A stretch of DNA of 36,099 nt, taken from the NCBI GenBank assembly GCA_024641365.1, contig JAHEDF010000002.1, positions 1-36,099 of the forward strand, given 5' to 3'. Below the pieces are notes generated by a model that made no database searches, was not told the origin of the DNA, and saw only the letters and a list, made by a program, of their open reading frames with translations. The stretch comes from Planctomycetota bacterium (GTDB lineage Bacteria > Planctomycetota > UBA11346). Of the stretch, positions 9,292 through 17,513 are shown one piece after another. The translations under genes and the position numbers were made by a program. Each line of letters starts with the position of its first letter. The stretch's first letter is position 1.

Positions 9292-10625
9292 GCATACCTC
9301 GCATTCGCATGTTTTGGTAAAAAGAAAGCATGTAATAGGCGATCAATTTGCAGCATCGCATCGCGTGTAAAAATTAATGTCGTGCCATCAATGCGCATGT
9401 GACCTTCTGCCACTAAATTATCTAACTGTGGTTTGAATCGTACTAATGGATCGGTGCCAAATTTTTTGGTGAAATAGGTCGTGTCTAATTTTCCTAATTT
9501 CATTTGCAGGATAAATTCACGAATGAGTCGTTCATCAGCATCTGGCGTCAACGCGCGATAGAGCGGTTGGCGACCTGCTTGTAGCGCTGCTAAATAGGGT
9601 GCAAAATCGTGCTCGTTTTGATAATGGGTGCCGTTAATATGACCAAACGACGATACGCCTAATGCTAATAAATCTGCACCAGCCCATAGTTTATCACGGT
9701 AAATAAACCTCGTCGTTGCTGGATTTTTAACCGCGGTGTACGCACTACTAATGGTGTACCCGGCTTTTTCCAATTCTGCATATGCGTAAGCAACCCAGCG
9801 ACGTTTGGTTTCCCAATTCGCAACCGGAGCGGTTAATTTACCGGAGGCTTTCATTTCTTTATAGATGGTCGTGTTGTATGGTACTTCCATCTGGTAAATG
9901 GTGACGCTGTCTGGCGATAATTCGATAGTTTTAGCAACACAAACTTGCCAGTTTTCTTCCGTCTCATTCATCATGCCCGCAATTAAATCTATGTTTATTT
10001 GCGGGAATCCAGCAGCGCGCGCACGTTCATAGGCCCGATAGACTTGTTTAGATTCATGAGCGCGCCCATTGGACTGCAGAATGTGATCGTCAAAATTTTC
10101 AACCCCTAAACTCAGGCGCGTCACACCAATATCGCGAATGGTTTGTATTTTACGATCCGTTAGCGTACCTGGTTCACATTCAAAGGTAACTTCTTCTACG
10201 CCATCCCACGGCACGATAAATTTCATGCCGTCGGTTAAAGTCACTAATTGTTCGCTTGATAAGAATGATGGTGTGCCACCACCAAAATAAACGAAATTGG
10301 CATTACGACCCGTAATTGCCGGTTTTTTCGCATGCGTGGTTAATTCTTGCAATGCGGCATCTAAATAGGCCTGGATTTCATCATTCTTTTTATCGGTATA
10401 CACTCTAAAATAACAAAAGTGACAGCGTTTGCGGCAAAATGGCACATGTAAATACACACCCAAATCCGTATTTGGACGCGGGGGACGTTCAAAAGCTGCT
10501 TGAATTTCACCGACTCGATCCGTTTCCCAAAATGAATACGGCGGGTAATTACTGACAAAATAATTACCAACGGTGGTTTTTTCTTCGCTGCTATTAGCTT
10601 TATCCGTGGTTATTTCATTAGTCAT
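9288..10625 (-). CDS. Radical SAM protein, HemN/HemW-like
   Basis: A 445-residue radical S-adenosylmethionine enzyme. The iron-sulfur motif C-x3-C-x2-C is at Cys64, Cys68 and Cys71 within YLHVPFCRKRCHFCYF. It is followed by the SAM-binding GGGTP (about 113-117), the HemN-type block TRLSLGVENFDDHIL and a HemN-like C-terminal domain from about residue 360. The N-terminal extension to residue 50 contains NYPPYSFWETDRV. HemN itself oxidises coproporphyrinogen, HemW handles haem, and other members (HutW/ChuW, C-methylases, cyclopropanases) modify other substrates. The genomic setting, overlapped at both ends by a propeller gene and a chorismate lyase-like gene, argues for a specialised role rather than housekeeping haem synthesis. 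The reaction is not known. Confidence 0.85.
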   Translation of the reverse strand: MTNEITTDKANSSEEKTTVGNYFVSNYPPYSFWETDRVGEIQAAFERPPRPNTDLGVYLHVPFCRKRCHFCYFRVYTDKKNDEIQAYLDAALQELTTHAKKPAITGRNANFVYFGGGTPSFLSSEQLVTLTDGMKFIVPWDGVEEVTFECEPGTLTDRKIQTIRDIGVTRLSLGVENFDDHILQSNGRAHESKQVYRAYERARAAGFPQINIDLIAGMMNETEENWQVCVAKTIELSPDSVTIYQMEVPYNTTIYKEMKASGKLTAPVANWETKRRWVAYAYAELEKAGYTISSAYTAVKNPATTRFIYRDKLWAGADLLALGVSSFGHINGTHYQNEHDFAPYLAALQAGRQPLYRALTPDADERLIREFILQMKLGKLDTTYFTKKFGTDPLVRFKPQLDNLVAEGHMRIDGTTLIFTRDAMLQIDRLLHAFFLPKHANARYA

Positions 10626-11791
10626 TTAATCTCCTTCGCTGGTTTCTTGAAAGCGTATAAACCGCCATCCTGACAACCAACTAGTACATAGTCCCCAACC
10701 ACTGCAGGTGAACTACTGATTTTATCGCCAATTTCATAACTCCATACATCTTTTCCGGTTGTTATATCAATAATATATAAGCGCCCATCATCAGAACCAA
10801 TCATGGTATAATTACCGCCAATAACGGGACTCCCGTCGACATTACCGCGAGTAGCAAAGGTCCATTTTGCTTGCCCGGTTTTGCGATCAATACAGTGCAC
10901 GCGACGATCGCGTCCACCTAAAATAATTAACTCTGAGCTTATCGCTGGCGAGGAAAAAAACGGGAAATTTTTCTGCTTATAAACCCACTTAATTTCACCC
11001 GTGGCTAAATCGGCATCAATAACTTCATTGCCATAATGACCTGTATACGCATGCCCATCAACGCAAGCTAATGACGAAGCGACATAAGCTGATACTTCAA
11101 TTTCTCTGACTATTTTTCCATCAGCGATACCGATGACATGTAATTTTGCATCGCATCCACCAACAATAGCGACGGCTTTATTGTCGACCATCGTTATAGC
11201 AGCAGTGCCATTAATGTAGCTACCGGTTTCATAAGCCCATAATTGTTTGCCGTCAGCTGCATCAAAACAATAGACATTATTATCATAACTGCCAACCAGG
11301 ACGACTGTTTTATCCCCACTGCTATAAACAGTTGCGGCTCCGGTAATTTTATCGCCAGCGGTCGCTTCCCATTTTTTCATTCCGTCAGCTAATGCTAAGC
11401 TGACTAATTTACCTTCGGTGCTGCCAATAATCACTTGTTCATTATGAATAATTGGTGCTGCTTCAATTTCAGCACCCATGTCATACGTCCAACGACCTTT
11501 TCCATCTGCCACATTGACCGCGTGCACTTTCCCGTCACCAGATCCCACTACGGCAATATTTTGTGATACAACCGCTGAACTACACATGCGCTCAGTGCGA
11601 TACGTCCACGCCAATTCATAGTTGGTTGCAAGCTCTGTTTTCAACAATCCCGTTTGGCCGATATCACCACGAAAGAGTGGCCAATCAGCGGCAACGACGT
11701 AACTGAGGCAGACAAATAATAACAACACTCGTCCGGCAATATATTTGCCGGTGTCACCGCGACGTTTATGCGTCCGGTGCGACCACATCAT
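10622..11791 (-). CDS. Secreted PQQ-like beta-propeller repeat protein
   Basis: A 389-residue exported propeller. The hydrophobic stretch GRVLLLFVCLSYVVA (21-35) looks like a signal peptide, and the mature chain begins ADWPLFRG. About eight repeated blades follow, each with a form of 'VVGSGDGKVHAVNVADGKGRWTY', the PQQ enzyme/BamB repeat with G-K-x-x-W at the blade end. There is no visible cytochrome c CxxCH motif and no obvious quinoprotein dehydrogenase catalytic pair, so it may be a structural or binding propeller rather than an enzyme. Its start overlaps the iron-ADH stop and its stop overlaps the radical SAM start (both ATGA), so a periplasmic protein is translationally locked between two cytoplasmic enzymes. 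That coupling is unusual and suggests a shared function. Confidence 0.85.
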   Translation of the reverse strand: MMWSHRTHKRRGDTGKYIAGRVLLLFVCLSYVVAADWPLFRGDIGQTGLLKTELATNYELAWTYRTERMCSSAVVSQNIAVVGSGDGKVHAVNVADGKGRWTYDMGAEIEAAPIIHNEQVIIGSTEGKLVSLALADGMKKWEATAGDKITGAATVYSSGDKTVVLVGSYDNNVYCFDAADGKQLWAYETGSYINGTAAITMVDNKAVAIVGGCDAKLHVIGIADGKIVREIEVSAYVASSLACVDGHAYTGHYGNEVIDADLATGEIKWVYKQKNFPFFSSPAISSELIILGGRDRRVHCIDRKTGQAKWTFATRGNVDGSPVIGGNYTMIGSDDGRLYIIDITTGKDVWSYEIGDKISSSPAVVGDYVLVGCQDGGLYAFKKPAKEIK

Positions 11792-12975
11792 GTCTGACCT
11801 ACCAATGCGGCGTGGTATAATTCTCGGTATTCTGCCGCTTGGACTGGACGAGGATTAAAACTGCCTGTCCATTGTTGTTCTGCATTGCCTGATAAACTCT
11901 CAAGGTTTTTCTCACTCACGCCAATGTCGCTTAATTGTTTTGGCAATCCGGCATTCACCAATAAAGATTCGAGACGGTGCACTAAAGCTTGTACGGCTGC
12001 ATCTGTATTTCCTGGCTGAATAAGCCCAGCAAAAACTGCTAATTCTGCATAAAGTGCCGCTGTGCCTGGATCTTTTGCATTATAACGCACCACGGTTGGC
12101 AACATCATGGCGACTGCCTGTCCATGAATTACACCATGTTGTGCTGTTAACGGATTAGCACAGGCATGTGCTGCGCCAAGCATGCTATTTTCAATGGCTA
12201 GCCCAGCATAGGCAGCACCTAATTGCATGGCACCACGTGCAGTAATGTCATTCGGGTTTTCTAATACGACGGGGAAATTCGTGTTGAGTAAAGCAAATGC
12301 TTCGCGCGCAAATAAATGTGAAATGGGATTGCGTTTCTTCGTCACAAAAGTTTCAACCGCATGGCCAATTGCATCAAGACCCGTGCACGCACTCACTTTG
12401 CGTGGTTGGGTAATAGTTAAATTTGCATCAAGCAATGCCACGCGTGCAACCGCTTTCGGATCACCGCATGCCATTTTTTGGTGGGTATCAGCATCGGCAA
12501 TTAACGCATAACTTTGACATTCGCTACCAGTGCCGGAAGTCGTTGGAATAGCGATTAATGGCAATAATGGTTTCGTAGCGGCTTTGGTGTGCCAATAATC
12601 ACGCATATGACCACCATTGGTCAACAAGAAATTACACCCTTTCGCTGTGTCCATCGAACTACCGCCACCAAGACCAATAATAATATCAACTTGGCCCTCT
12701 TTTGCTACTTTAAGACAGGCATCTACATCTACGGTCGTTGGATTTTCGTGTACCTGATCATAGGTAACGACGGTTAATCCCTGGGCTTCCAGCGCTTGCG
12801 TTACCAATGTTGCATGGCCCGCTTTTACGATGCCTTTATCAGTAACTAATAAAGCGCGTGTACCACCAAGCTCACGTGCTAATTCACCAACGCGCACGAT
12901 ACTACCCGGACCCGCCACAATGCGTGGACGTGCTGAGAAATCTATTTCTGCCTGTGGTCCGGATAATGGGCGCAT
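11788..12975 (-). CDS. Iron-containing (group III) alcohol dehydrogenase
   Basis: NAD(P)-dependent metal alcohol dehydrogenase, about 395 residues. The dinucleotide loop GLGGGSSMDTAKG (about 101-113) and the metal ligands Asp201 and His205 in TGLDAIGHAVETF, His270 in LGAAHACANPL and His284 in QHGVIHGQ are all present (numbers from the start chosen here). The ATG at 12975 is preferred because AGG lies 7 nt upstream and it follows the aldehyde dehydrogenase TAA by 2 nt. An upstream alternative start at 13017 would add 14 residues and overlap that gene by 40 nt. Placed after an acyl/aldehyde reductase, it would interconvert the aldehyde and alcohol, the usual second step of a carboxylate-to-alcohol route. 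Confidence 0.9.
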   Translation of the reverse strand: MRPLSGPQAEIDFSARPRIVAGPGSIVRVGELARELGGTRALLVTDKGIVKAGHATLVTQALEAQGLTVVTYDQVHENPTTVDVDACLKVAKEGQVDIIIGLGGGSSMDTAKGCNFLLTNGGHMRDYWHTKAATKPLLPLIAIPTTSGTGSECQSYALIADADTHQKMACGDPKAVARVALLDANLTITQPRKVSACTGLDAIGHAVETFVTKKRNPISHLFAREAFALLNTNFPVVLENPNDITARGAMQLGAAYAGLAIENSMLGAAHACANPLTAQHGVIHGQAVAMMLPTVVRYNAKDPGTAALYAELAVFAGLIQPGNTDAAVQALVHRLESLLVNAGLPKQLSDIGVSEKNLESLSGNAEQQWTGSFNPRPVQAAEYRELYHAALVGQT

Positions 12976-12977
12976 AA

Positions 12978-14393
12978 TTAACCTGCCGTCTGAACCGCGC
13001 GGCGGCGATATAAACATTCAAAGAGATTACCTTCGTGCGGCTGATCCCAGTGAACATGTGAGGTCGCCATCGCTCCTAAATTGAGTCGATGAATGAGCGG
13101 CGAAGCTAACAATTCTTTCGTCCAGGCTTTATCTTTGGTTATGCCACTAACAACTAATGACGGACCAATCAGTGATAACATTTTTTCTTGGGGTACTTCA
13201 ACCACGGAACAATACGGGAATAAAAATTCACGATTTGCTAATGGGTGATCAAACGAATCACAGTAAACAACGGTTGGACACAAGAAGGTGCGTCCTTCAT
13301 GCGTCACATAGCGTTCCCCCTGACGATATAACGCCGTCATATCTTTGGCGCCTGGCGTTTCTAAATCTTTATCAATGGTCGCCGAAATACTTTCTGCCAC
13401 CGCCGGATTAGCAAAACCAGATAAACCGGCATTCGGATCATCCGCAGCGGTTGGGACAATCGCCGCTAAACGCTTAGCTAAAGCGTCAGCAATTTCTTTA
13501 CCATGTTTTGGAACAACAATAGCAGATGCATTTACACAACTGCGACCGCCGTTTGCAGCAACCGACGCAACTAAGACATCAATTAATTTTGGCCACTCTT
13601 TTACCTCATCTTCTCCAATTAATACTTTGCTATACCCAGGGCCATGTAATTCGACATTCGGATTACCAGCATAACGTTTGGTAATGCTGGCATCACCAAA
13701 TAATTGTGAGCGGCCAGCTAATGCTAATAAAGCGTGCGCACCGTCGTGTGTGGTTGGTAAGAATGAAATCGCAGAACGTGGGCATCCCGCTTTAATTAAC
13801 GATTGCGCAATTCGATAGGGCGTCCACGGGTCATCGCGACCTGGCTTTAAAACGACAGGTACTTTTAAAGCTATCGAAGGAATCCACAGCGAATTAACCC
13901 CTGGGCTATTGGAGGGTAACACAACCCCTAAACAATCGGTCGTTCGGTAATAACTTACCGGAACACCATTTTGAGTGCCCATGCCCGCATCAATAATTGA
14001 TAAATCTAAGCCGCGCGTGAGTCCTTTTAAAATGGTCGCCATATCTGTGAGGACCAACGCAATTTTACTCATATTATTACGCACCATCGCATGTGGTAAT
14101 CCACACGAAATAGACGTCTGACGAACATAGTCTTCTGCAGTTTGTGGTTGCTCATCTATTCCAACTGGAACCGTGCCATGCTGAAATAATTCACCCGCCT
14201 CTTTACAGATGGCCAGTAAGCGTGGCATAGGAATGGCTGCTAATTCTGCCGTTGCCTTTTCAATGTGTAATAAATCACGGCGAATGAGTCCGGCATTGAC
14301 CTGAGAAATCTCAGCGCCTTTGGTGGTTACGACATCAAAGCTCTTATACGGCTGTCCAAAACGTAGCGCAGGAATGTGAATCGGTTTACTCAT
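12978..14393 (-). CDS. Aldehyde dehydrogenase superfamily protein, LuxC/EhpG-like acyl reductase
   Basis: A 471-residue member of the aldehyde dehydrogenase superfamily. Visible are VVLPSNSPGVNSLWIPSIAL (158-177), the cofactor lysine in VVLKPG (180-185), FGDAS (232-236) and the catalytic cysteine at 286 in NGGRSCVNAS. The sequence departs from common NAD-dependent dehydrogenases and resembles acyl-CoA/acyl-adenylate reductases. Its direct upstream partner is an EhpF-like adenylating enzyme (72-nt gap). In phenazine (griseoluteic acid) biosynthesis an adenylating enzyme, EhpF, works with an aldehyde dehydrogenase, EhpG, to reduce a ring carboxylate to an aldehyde. The same pairing here suggests the same chemistry. 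AGGA lies 8 nt before the ATG. The direction of the reaction is inferred. Confidence 0.82.
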   Translation of the reverse strand: MSKPIHIPALRFGQPYKSFDVVTTKGAEISQVNAGLIRRDLLHIEKATAELAAIPMPRLLAICKEAGELFQHGTVPVGIDEQPQTAEDYVRQTSISCGLPHAMVRNNMSKIALVLTDMATILKGLTRGLDLSIIDAGMGTQNGVPVSYYRTTDCLGVVLPSNSPGVNSLWIPSIALKVPVVLKPGRDDPWTPYRIAQSLIKAGCPRSAISFLPTTHDGAHALLALAGRSQLFGDASITKRYAGNPNVELHGPGYSKVLIGEDEVKEWPKLIDVLVASVAANGGRSCVNASAIVVPKHGKEIADALAKRLAAIVPTAADDPNAGLSGFANPAVAESISATIDKDLETPGAKDMTALYRQGERYVTHEGRTFLCPTVVYCDSFDHPLANREFLFPYCSVVEVPQEKMLSLIGPSLVVSGITKDKAWTKELLASPLIHRLNLGAMATSHVHWDQPHEGNLFECLYRRRAVQTAG

Positions 14394-14432
14394 GAATAAA
14401 TCCTAGGTGTTCATTTACTAGCTGCTTTCCAT

Positions 14433-14468
14433 GCGCTGCGAAAACTCGTAGCGCGTAGCGCGAAGCTA
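14433..14468. repeat. Short low-complexity repeat (tgcgctgcg / ctcgtagcgcgtagcgcg)
   Basis: A degenerate run of GCGC/TAGCGCG units fills the gap between the EhpF-like stop and the aldehyde dehydrogenase start. Its last three bases form the stop codon (TAG on the minus strand) of the EhpF-like gene. It resembles the AGCTGCG arrays at 19048-19077 and 19165-19209, one of which also ends exactly on a stop codon. Confidence 0.55.
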
Positions 14469-15563
14469 ATATACTCCTTCAATAATCTTACCGCTCGTTG
14501 CACCAAAAGGTCGTACGTCTGCAACGCCGTCCCATGGCCAACGATTGACTGGTTCGCGGCGCTGTGCTTCATCGCGTTCCAATAAACGTGGCATAAAGAA
14601 TTCCTTGGTGAGTGTGGTCAGCTCAACCCGACCCCAATCACCATAACCGACGTCCTGTGATGAGTCATCAGGATTTACCACACGTAACACAGCGCGTGGC
14701 TGCGGCGCGTGATAAATGACACTCCAGCCAGTTTTTTCGGACACCGGACGACTGGTTGCTAATCCCATCAGCGTATTGCCATAGGTTGGGGTGAAGAGCG
14801 CTTTTCCTTCCAATACCTCTTCGGCTAAAAAGCGCACGACTTGTGGGGTCATGGAGGTGCCACCACAAAACACGCCTTTAATACCAAGGCCAACAATGGA
14901 GGTGCGTTCGGCCATGGCCTCTAAAATTTTTGGCGTGGTAAATAAACAATTAATATTTTTACGATTACGTAGAATGACAATTGCCTGATCAACCACATGA
15001 TCTTTGTAATCTTCCGCTTGTTTATAATCACCTGCTTTAATACAGCGTTTCACCCAACGTGGATCCAGATCAATGTGATAACAACTACCACCACGTACAT
15101 GCGCTAGATGTTCGACAGCCAAACGCAAACGGCGTGGGCCAGTTGGACCAGCCATTAACCAGTGCGAACCTTTAGGGAAATATTTCTGATCTATTTTATC
15201 ACCAAATTCGGTGTAATCGTGTAAGTGATCAGTCCAACTAATACGTTGCTTCGGCATGCCCGTGGTGCCACCCGTTTCAAAAATATAATACGGTTTCCCT
15301 TTAAATGGCTTTGGTACCCAACGATCATTTTGTTCATCACGCAATAAGTCATCTTGGAAATTTGGGAATAAACGAATATCTTCAATGCTTTTTACATGCT
15401 TAAGGGCATTAAATTTATTTTTCTTAGCCCACTCCAACCAGAATGGACATCCAGTGGCTGAGGAAAAATGCCATTTAATAATCTCACGCACATGAGCGTC
15501 GAGTTTACGTTTGGCTGCTGCTACAGCAGCGGGGGTGGCGGTTTTATAATCAGCGGCGCTCAT
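14466..15563 (-). CDS. EhpF-like adenylate-forming enzyme (phenazine biosynthesis-type AMP-binding protein)
   Basis: A 365-residue adenylating enzyme of the PaaK-related branch, shorter than the 421-residue ligase in the same operon. The ATP loop is ETGGTTGMPK (96-105), PTGPRRLRLAVEHLA is at about 140-154, FCGGTSMTP at 232-240 and the A5-like TPTYGNTLMG at 258-267. The C-terminal domain appears truncated relative to PaaK: the chain ends soon after FFMPRLLERDEAQ and a short tail. This matches the family annotated as 'phenazine antibiotic biosynthesis protein' (EhpF), which activates an aromatic carboxylate as its adenylate for reduction by a partner dehydrogenase. The next gene downstream is such a dehydrogenase. 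The ATG overlaps the symporter stop (ATGA). Confidence 0.82.
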   Translation of the reverse strand: MSAADYKTATPAAVAAAKRKLDAHVREIIKWHFSSATGCPFWLEWAKKNKFNALKHVKSIEDIRLFPNFQDDLLRDEQNDRWVPKPFKGKPYYIFETGGTTGMPKQRISWTDHLHDYTEFGDKIDQKYFPKGSHWLMAGPTGPRRLRLAVEHLAHVRGGSCYHIDLDPRWVKRCIKAGDYKQAEDYKDHVVDQAIVILRNRKNINCLFTTPKILEAMAERTSIVGLGIKGVFCGGTSMTPQVVRFLAEEVLEGKALFTPTYGNTLMGLATSRPVSEKTGWSVIYHAPQPRAVLRVVNPDDSSQDVGYGDWGRVELTTLTKEFFMPRLLERDEAQRREPVNRWPWDGVADVRPFGATSGKIIEGVY

Positions 15564-17191
15564 GGTTTGGCGGCTCCAGATTTAGGAGGGAAATATTTAG
15601 CAAGAATTGGTTCTGCTGGTGGTTTGGTAAACAAGGAAACAACAACCATGATAACGGCGGTGCCAATTGTCATGGGCATTACTAACATAAAGCCATAAAA
15701 GGTGACGCTCACTTTTCCGCGAGCAAACATGTCACCGAGTGATTCGAAAATAGGAATATTGCCTGTCTTCGGCGTCCATGCTTCTGCCATCGGTTGGCTT
15801 AAAGATTGCAAGATGAAGGAACCGATCATCGCAAATGCTACCCAGCTTACTGCCGCCCAAGCGCCAGCAGCAGTCGATCGTTTCCAAAATAATGCGGCTA
15901 ACATAATTGGTGATAGCGCCGCAAATCCTGAGAAGGCAAAACGAATGGCTAATTCAAAAATACCTGCCTGTTTATGCAAAATAATTGCAATTATGTAACT
16001 AACCACGGCAATAACTATAACAAACGCACGACCCATCCAGACTTCGCGTTTTTCTTCTAACACTTTATCTACGGTGCGCCCTTTTTTCTTAAAATAGTGT
16101 GAATAAATATCCTGGGTAAACATCGTGGTCATTGCCATGATCTGACTGTCGGTGGCCATGACGCAGGCCATAATGCCAGCACCTAAAATACCTGCGACCC
16201 AGACCTCGGTATATTCTTTTAATAAACGTGGAATGACGTCATTGGCTTGACCTGGTTTTAGGCCAGGAAATAAATCCGCAGATAAGACACCTAAGTAAAC
16301 ACAGGGTACCCAAATCGCTGCAATACATAAAGGGTAGAAAATAACCGTCTTTTTAAAATGGGTAATGCGTTCAGCCGTCATACACATGATCGCAATATGT
16401 GGAAACATGATCGCTGACAGTGGAATAAACATGTAGCTAAAATATTCGGTGGGAGAAATACGGTCACGCGCTAATAAATGCGATAATTGATCATTCTTGG
16501 AAATGCGTTCCATAATTGCGCCAAAACCACCCAATTTGCTACTAATTAAATAAATGGCGATCGCTCCAAAGGTCAGAAATAAAACGGTTTGGAAGGTATT
16601 GACCCACGCCGTGCCACGCATGCCGCCAAAAAATACGTAGCCCATAACGACTAAACCAACAACGCCACTCCCTAACCAATATGGCACAAACGGTTCCATG
16701 ATTGGTTTTCCATCTGCGCCCTTACCAACTTCAACCATACTGATCGCTTCCATGACTTCGCCACCGCCCATGACGCCAATAATAATATAAGGCACCAACA
16801 TCAGCGCGGTCAAAACGAAAATCAGCGTACCAACACCATTACTTTGCCAGCGATCGCGGAAATACTGCACCTGTGTCATGTGGCCATATTTTTTCCCTAG
16901 GCCCCATAGACGGGTGCCAATAAAAAATATGGTCAGCGGAATAATAATCGCCGACGACGACGCCATTAAGGAAAACACGCCAATACCACGTTGGTAGGCC
17001 ATGCCCGAACTACCAAGAATAGCAAATGCGGTCATGTTGGTGCCGAACAACGACAGCAAGAAAACCCATTGTCCGAGTGATCGGCTCGCAACAAAGAAAT
17101 CTTCACTTTGTCCGGTCGATTTACGGAATGCAAAAATACCAATGTACAATACCAGGGCGAGATAAATAAATACGACAATGGCGGGAATCAT
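15560..17191 (-). CDS. Sodium:solute symporter family transporter
   Basis: A 543-residue inner-membrane transporter with about 13 hydrophobic helices. Typical family segments are FFVASRSLGQWVFLLSLFGTNMTAFAILGSSG (about residues 32-63), MTQVQYFRDRW, GGMRGTAWVNTFQTVLF and ILGAGIMACVMATDSQIMAMTTMFTQDIY, where the TM8-like serine/aspartate region sits. It would import an organic solute, such as a carboxylate, with sodium. It is overlapped by ATGA junctions with the DUF3311 gene upstream and the EhpF-like gene downstream, so it is firmly tied to the aryl-acid operon. This allows either a catabolic reading (import of an aromatic acid) or precursor uptake for synthesis. The substrate cannot be predicted from sequence. 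Confidence 0.92.
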   Translation of the reverse strand: MIPAIVVFIYLALVLYIGIFAFRKSTGQSEDFFVASRSLGQWVFLLSLFGTNMTAFAILGSSGMAYQRGIGVFSLMASSSAIIIPLTIFFIGTRLWGLGKKYGHMTQVQYFRDRWQSNGVGTLIFVLTALMLVPYIIIGVMGGGEVMEAISMVEVGKGADGKPIMEPFVPYWLGSGVVGLVVMGYVFFGGMRGTAWVNTFQTVLFLTFGAIAIYLISSKLGGFGAIMERISKNDQLSHLLARDRISPTEYFSYMFIPLSAIMFPHIAIMCMTAERITHFKKTVIFYPLCIAAIWVPCVYLGVLSADLFPGLKPGQANDVIPRLLKEYTEVWVAGILGAGIMACVMATDSQIMAMTTMFTQDIYSHYFKKKGRTVDKVLEEKREVWMGRAFVIVIAVVSYIIAIILHKQAGIFELAIRFAFSGFAALSPIMLAALFWKRSTAAGAWAAVSWVAFAMIGSFILQSLSQPMAEAWTPKTGNIPIFESLGDMFARGKVSVTFYGFMLVMPMTIGTAVIMVVVSLFTKPPAEPILAKYFPPKSGAAKP

Positions 17192-17415
17192 TTATCTTCC
17201 CCCTCATTTTCGACGCGTTCAACGTGGTCGTATTCACTCGGCCAGGCAATTTTTACCAACATCCACATCGTCAATGCGGCAGCGACGGTGTAGAGCGCAT
17301 GATAAAGCAAACCAATTGGCATTAATCCAAAGACCAAAGTTTTATCTTTCCAGAACCACATGTCCTGGTGCAGGGCTATTAGTAGAACCACCCAAGCGGC
17401 AGCGAGCCATTTCAT
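17188..17415 (-). CDS. DUF3311 small membrane protein, symporter partner
   Basis: A 75-residue protein with two hydrophobic helices and a charged tail (EYDHVERVENEGEDK). The pattern LHQDMWFWKDKTLVFGLMP followed by a second helix and KIAWP is characteristic of DUF3311 proteins, which are commonly encoded next to sodium:solute symporters and may act as a small subunit. I use the ATG at 17415; a GTG at 17463 would add 16 polar residues without typical membrane-protein character. Its stop overlaps the symporter start by 4 nt. Confidence 0.8.
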   Translation of the reverse strand: MKWLAAAWVVLLIALHQDMWFWKDKTLVFGLMPIGLLYHALYTVAAALTMWMLVKIAWPSEYDHVERVENEGEDK

Positions 17416-17462
17416 AAGCGTGTTTCCGTATGGTGTGAAAGCGTGCTTTGTGCGAGCGAGCA

Positions 17463-17479
17463 CTGAGCCATAGGCTCAG
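17463..17479. promoter_or_regulatory. Perfect hairpin in gap between propeller gene and DUF3311
   Basis: CTGAGCC-ATA-GGCTCAG forms a 7-bp perfect stem with a 3-nt loop, 48 nt upstream of the chosen DUF3311 start. On the minus (coding) strand no T-run follows, so it is not a canonical terminator of the propeller gene. It could be an mRNA processing or stability element, or chance. Confidence 0.35.
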
Positions 17480-17513
17480 GTGCGTAATTTTTAATAATAA
17501 AATTAGAATTTAA

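Noticed and set aside
9288..10625. Housekeeping coproporphyrinogen oxidase hemN
   Set aside because: Family-level similarity only; the N-terminal extension and the tight operon context with aromatic-acid genes make a dedicated haem gene symbol unsafe.
3702..17191. Aryl polyene, xanthomonadin-like or ladderane biosynthesis cluster
   Set aside because: Halogenase-like, 4HBT and glycosyltransferase genes invite this, but no ketosynthase, ketoreductase or acyl carrier protein occurs in the window.
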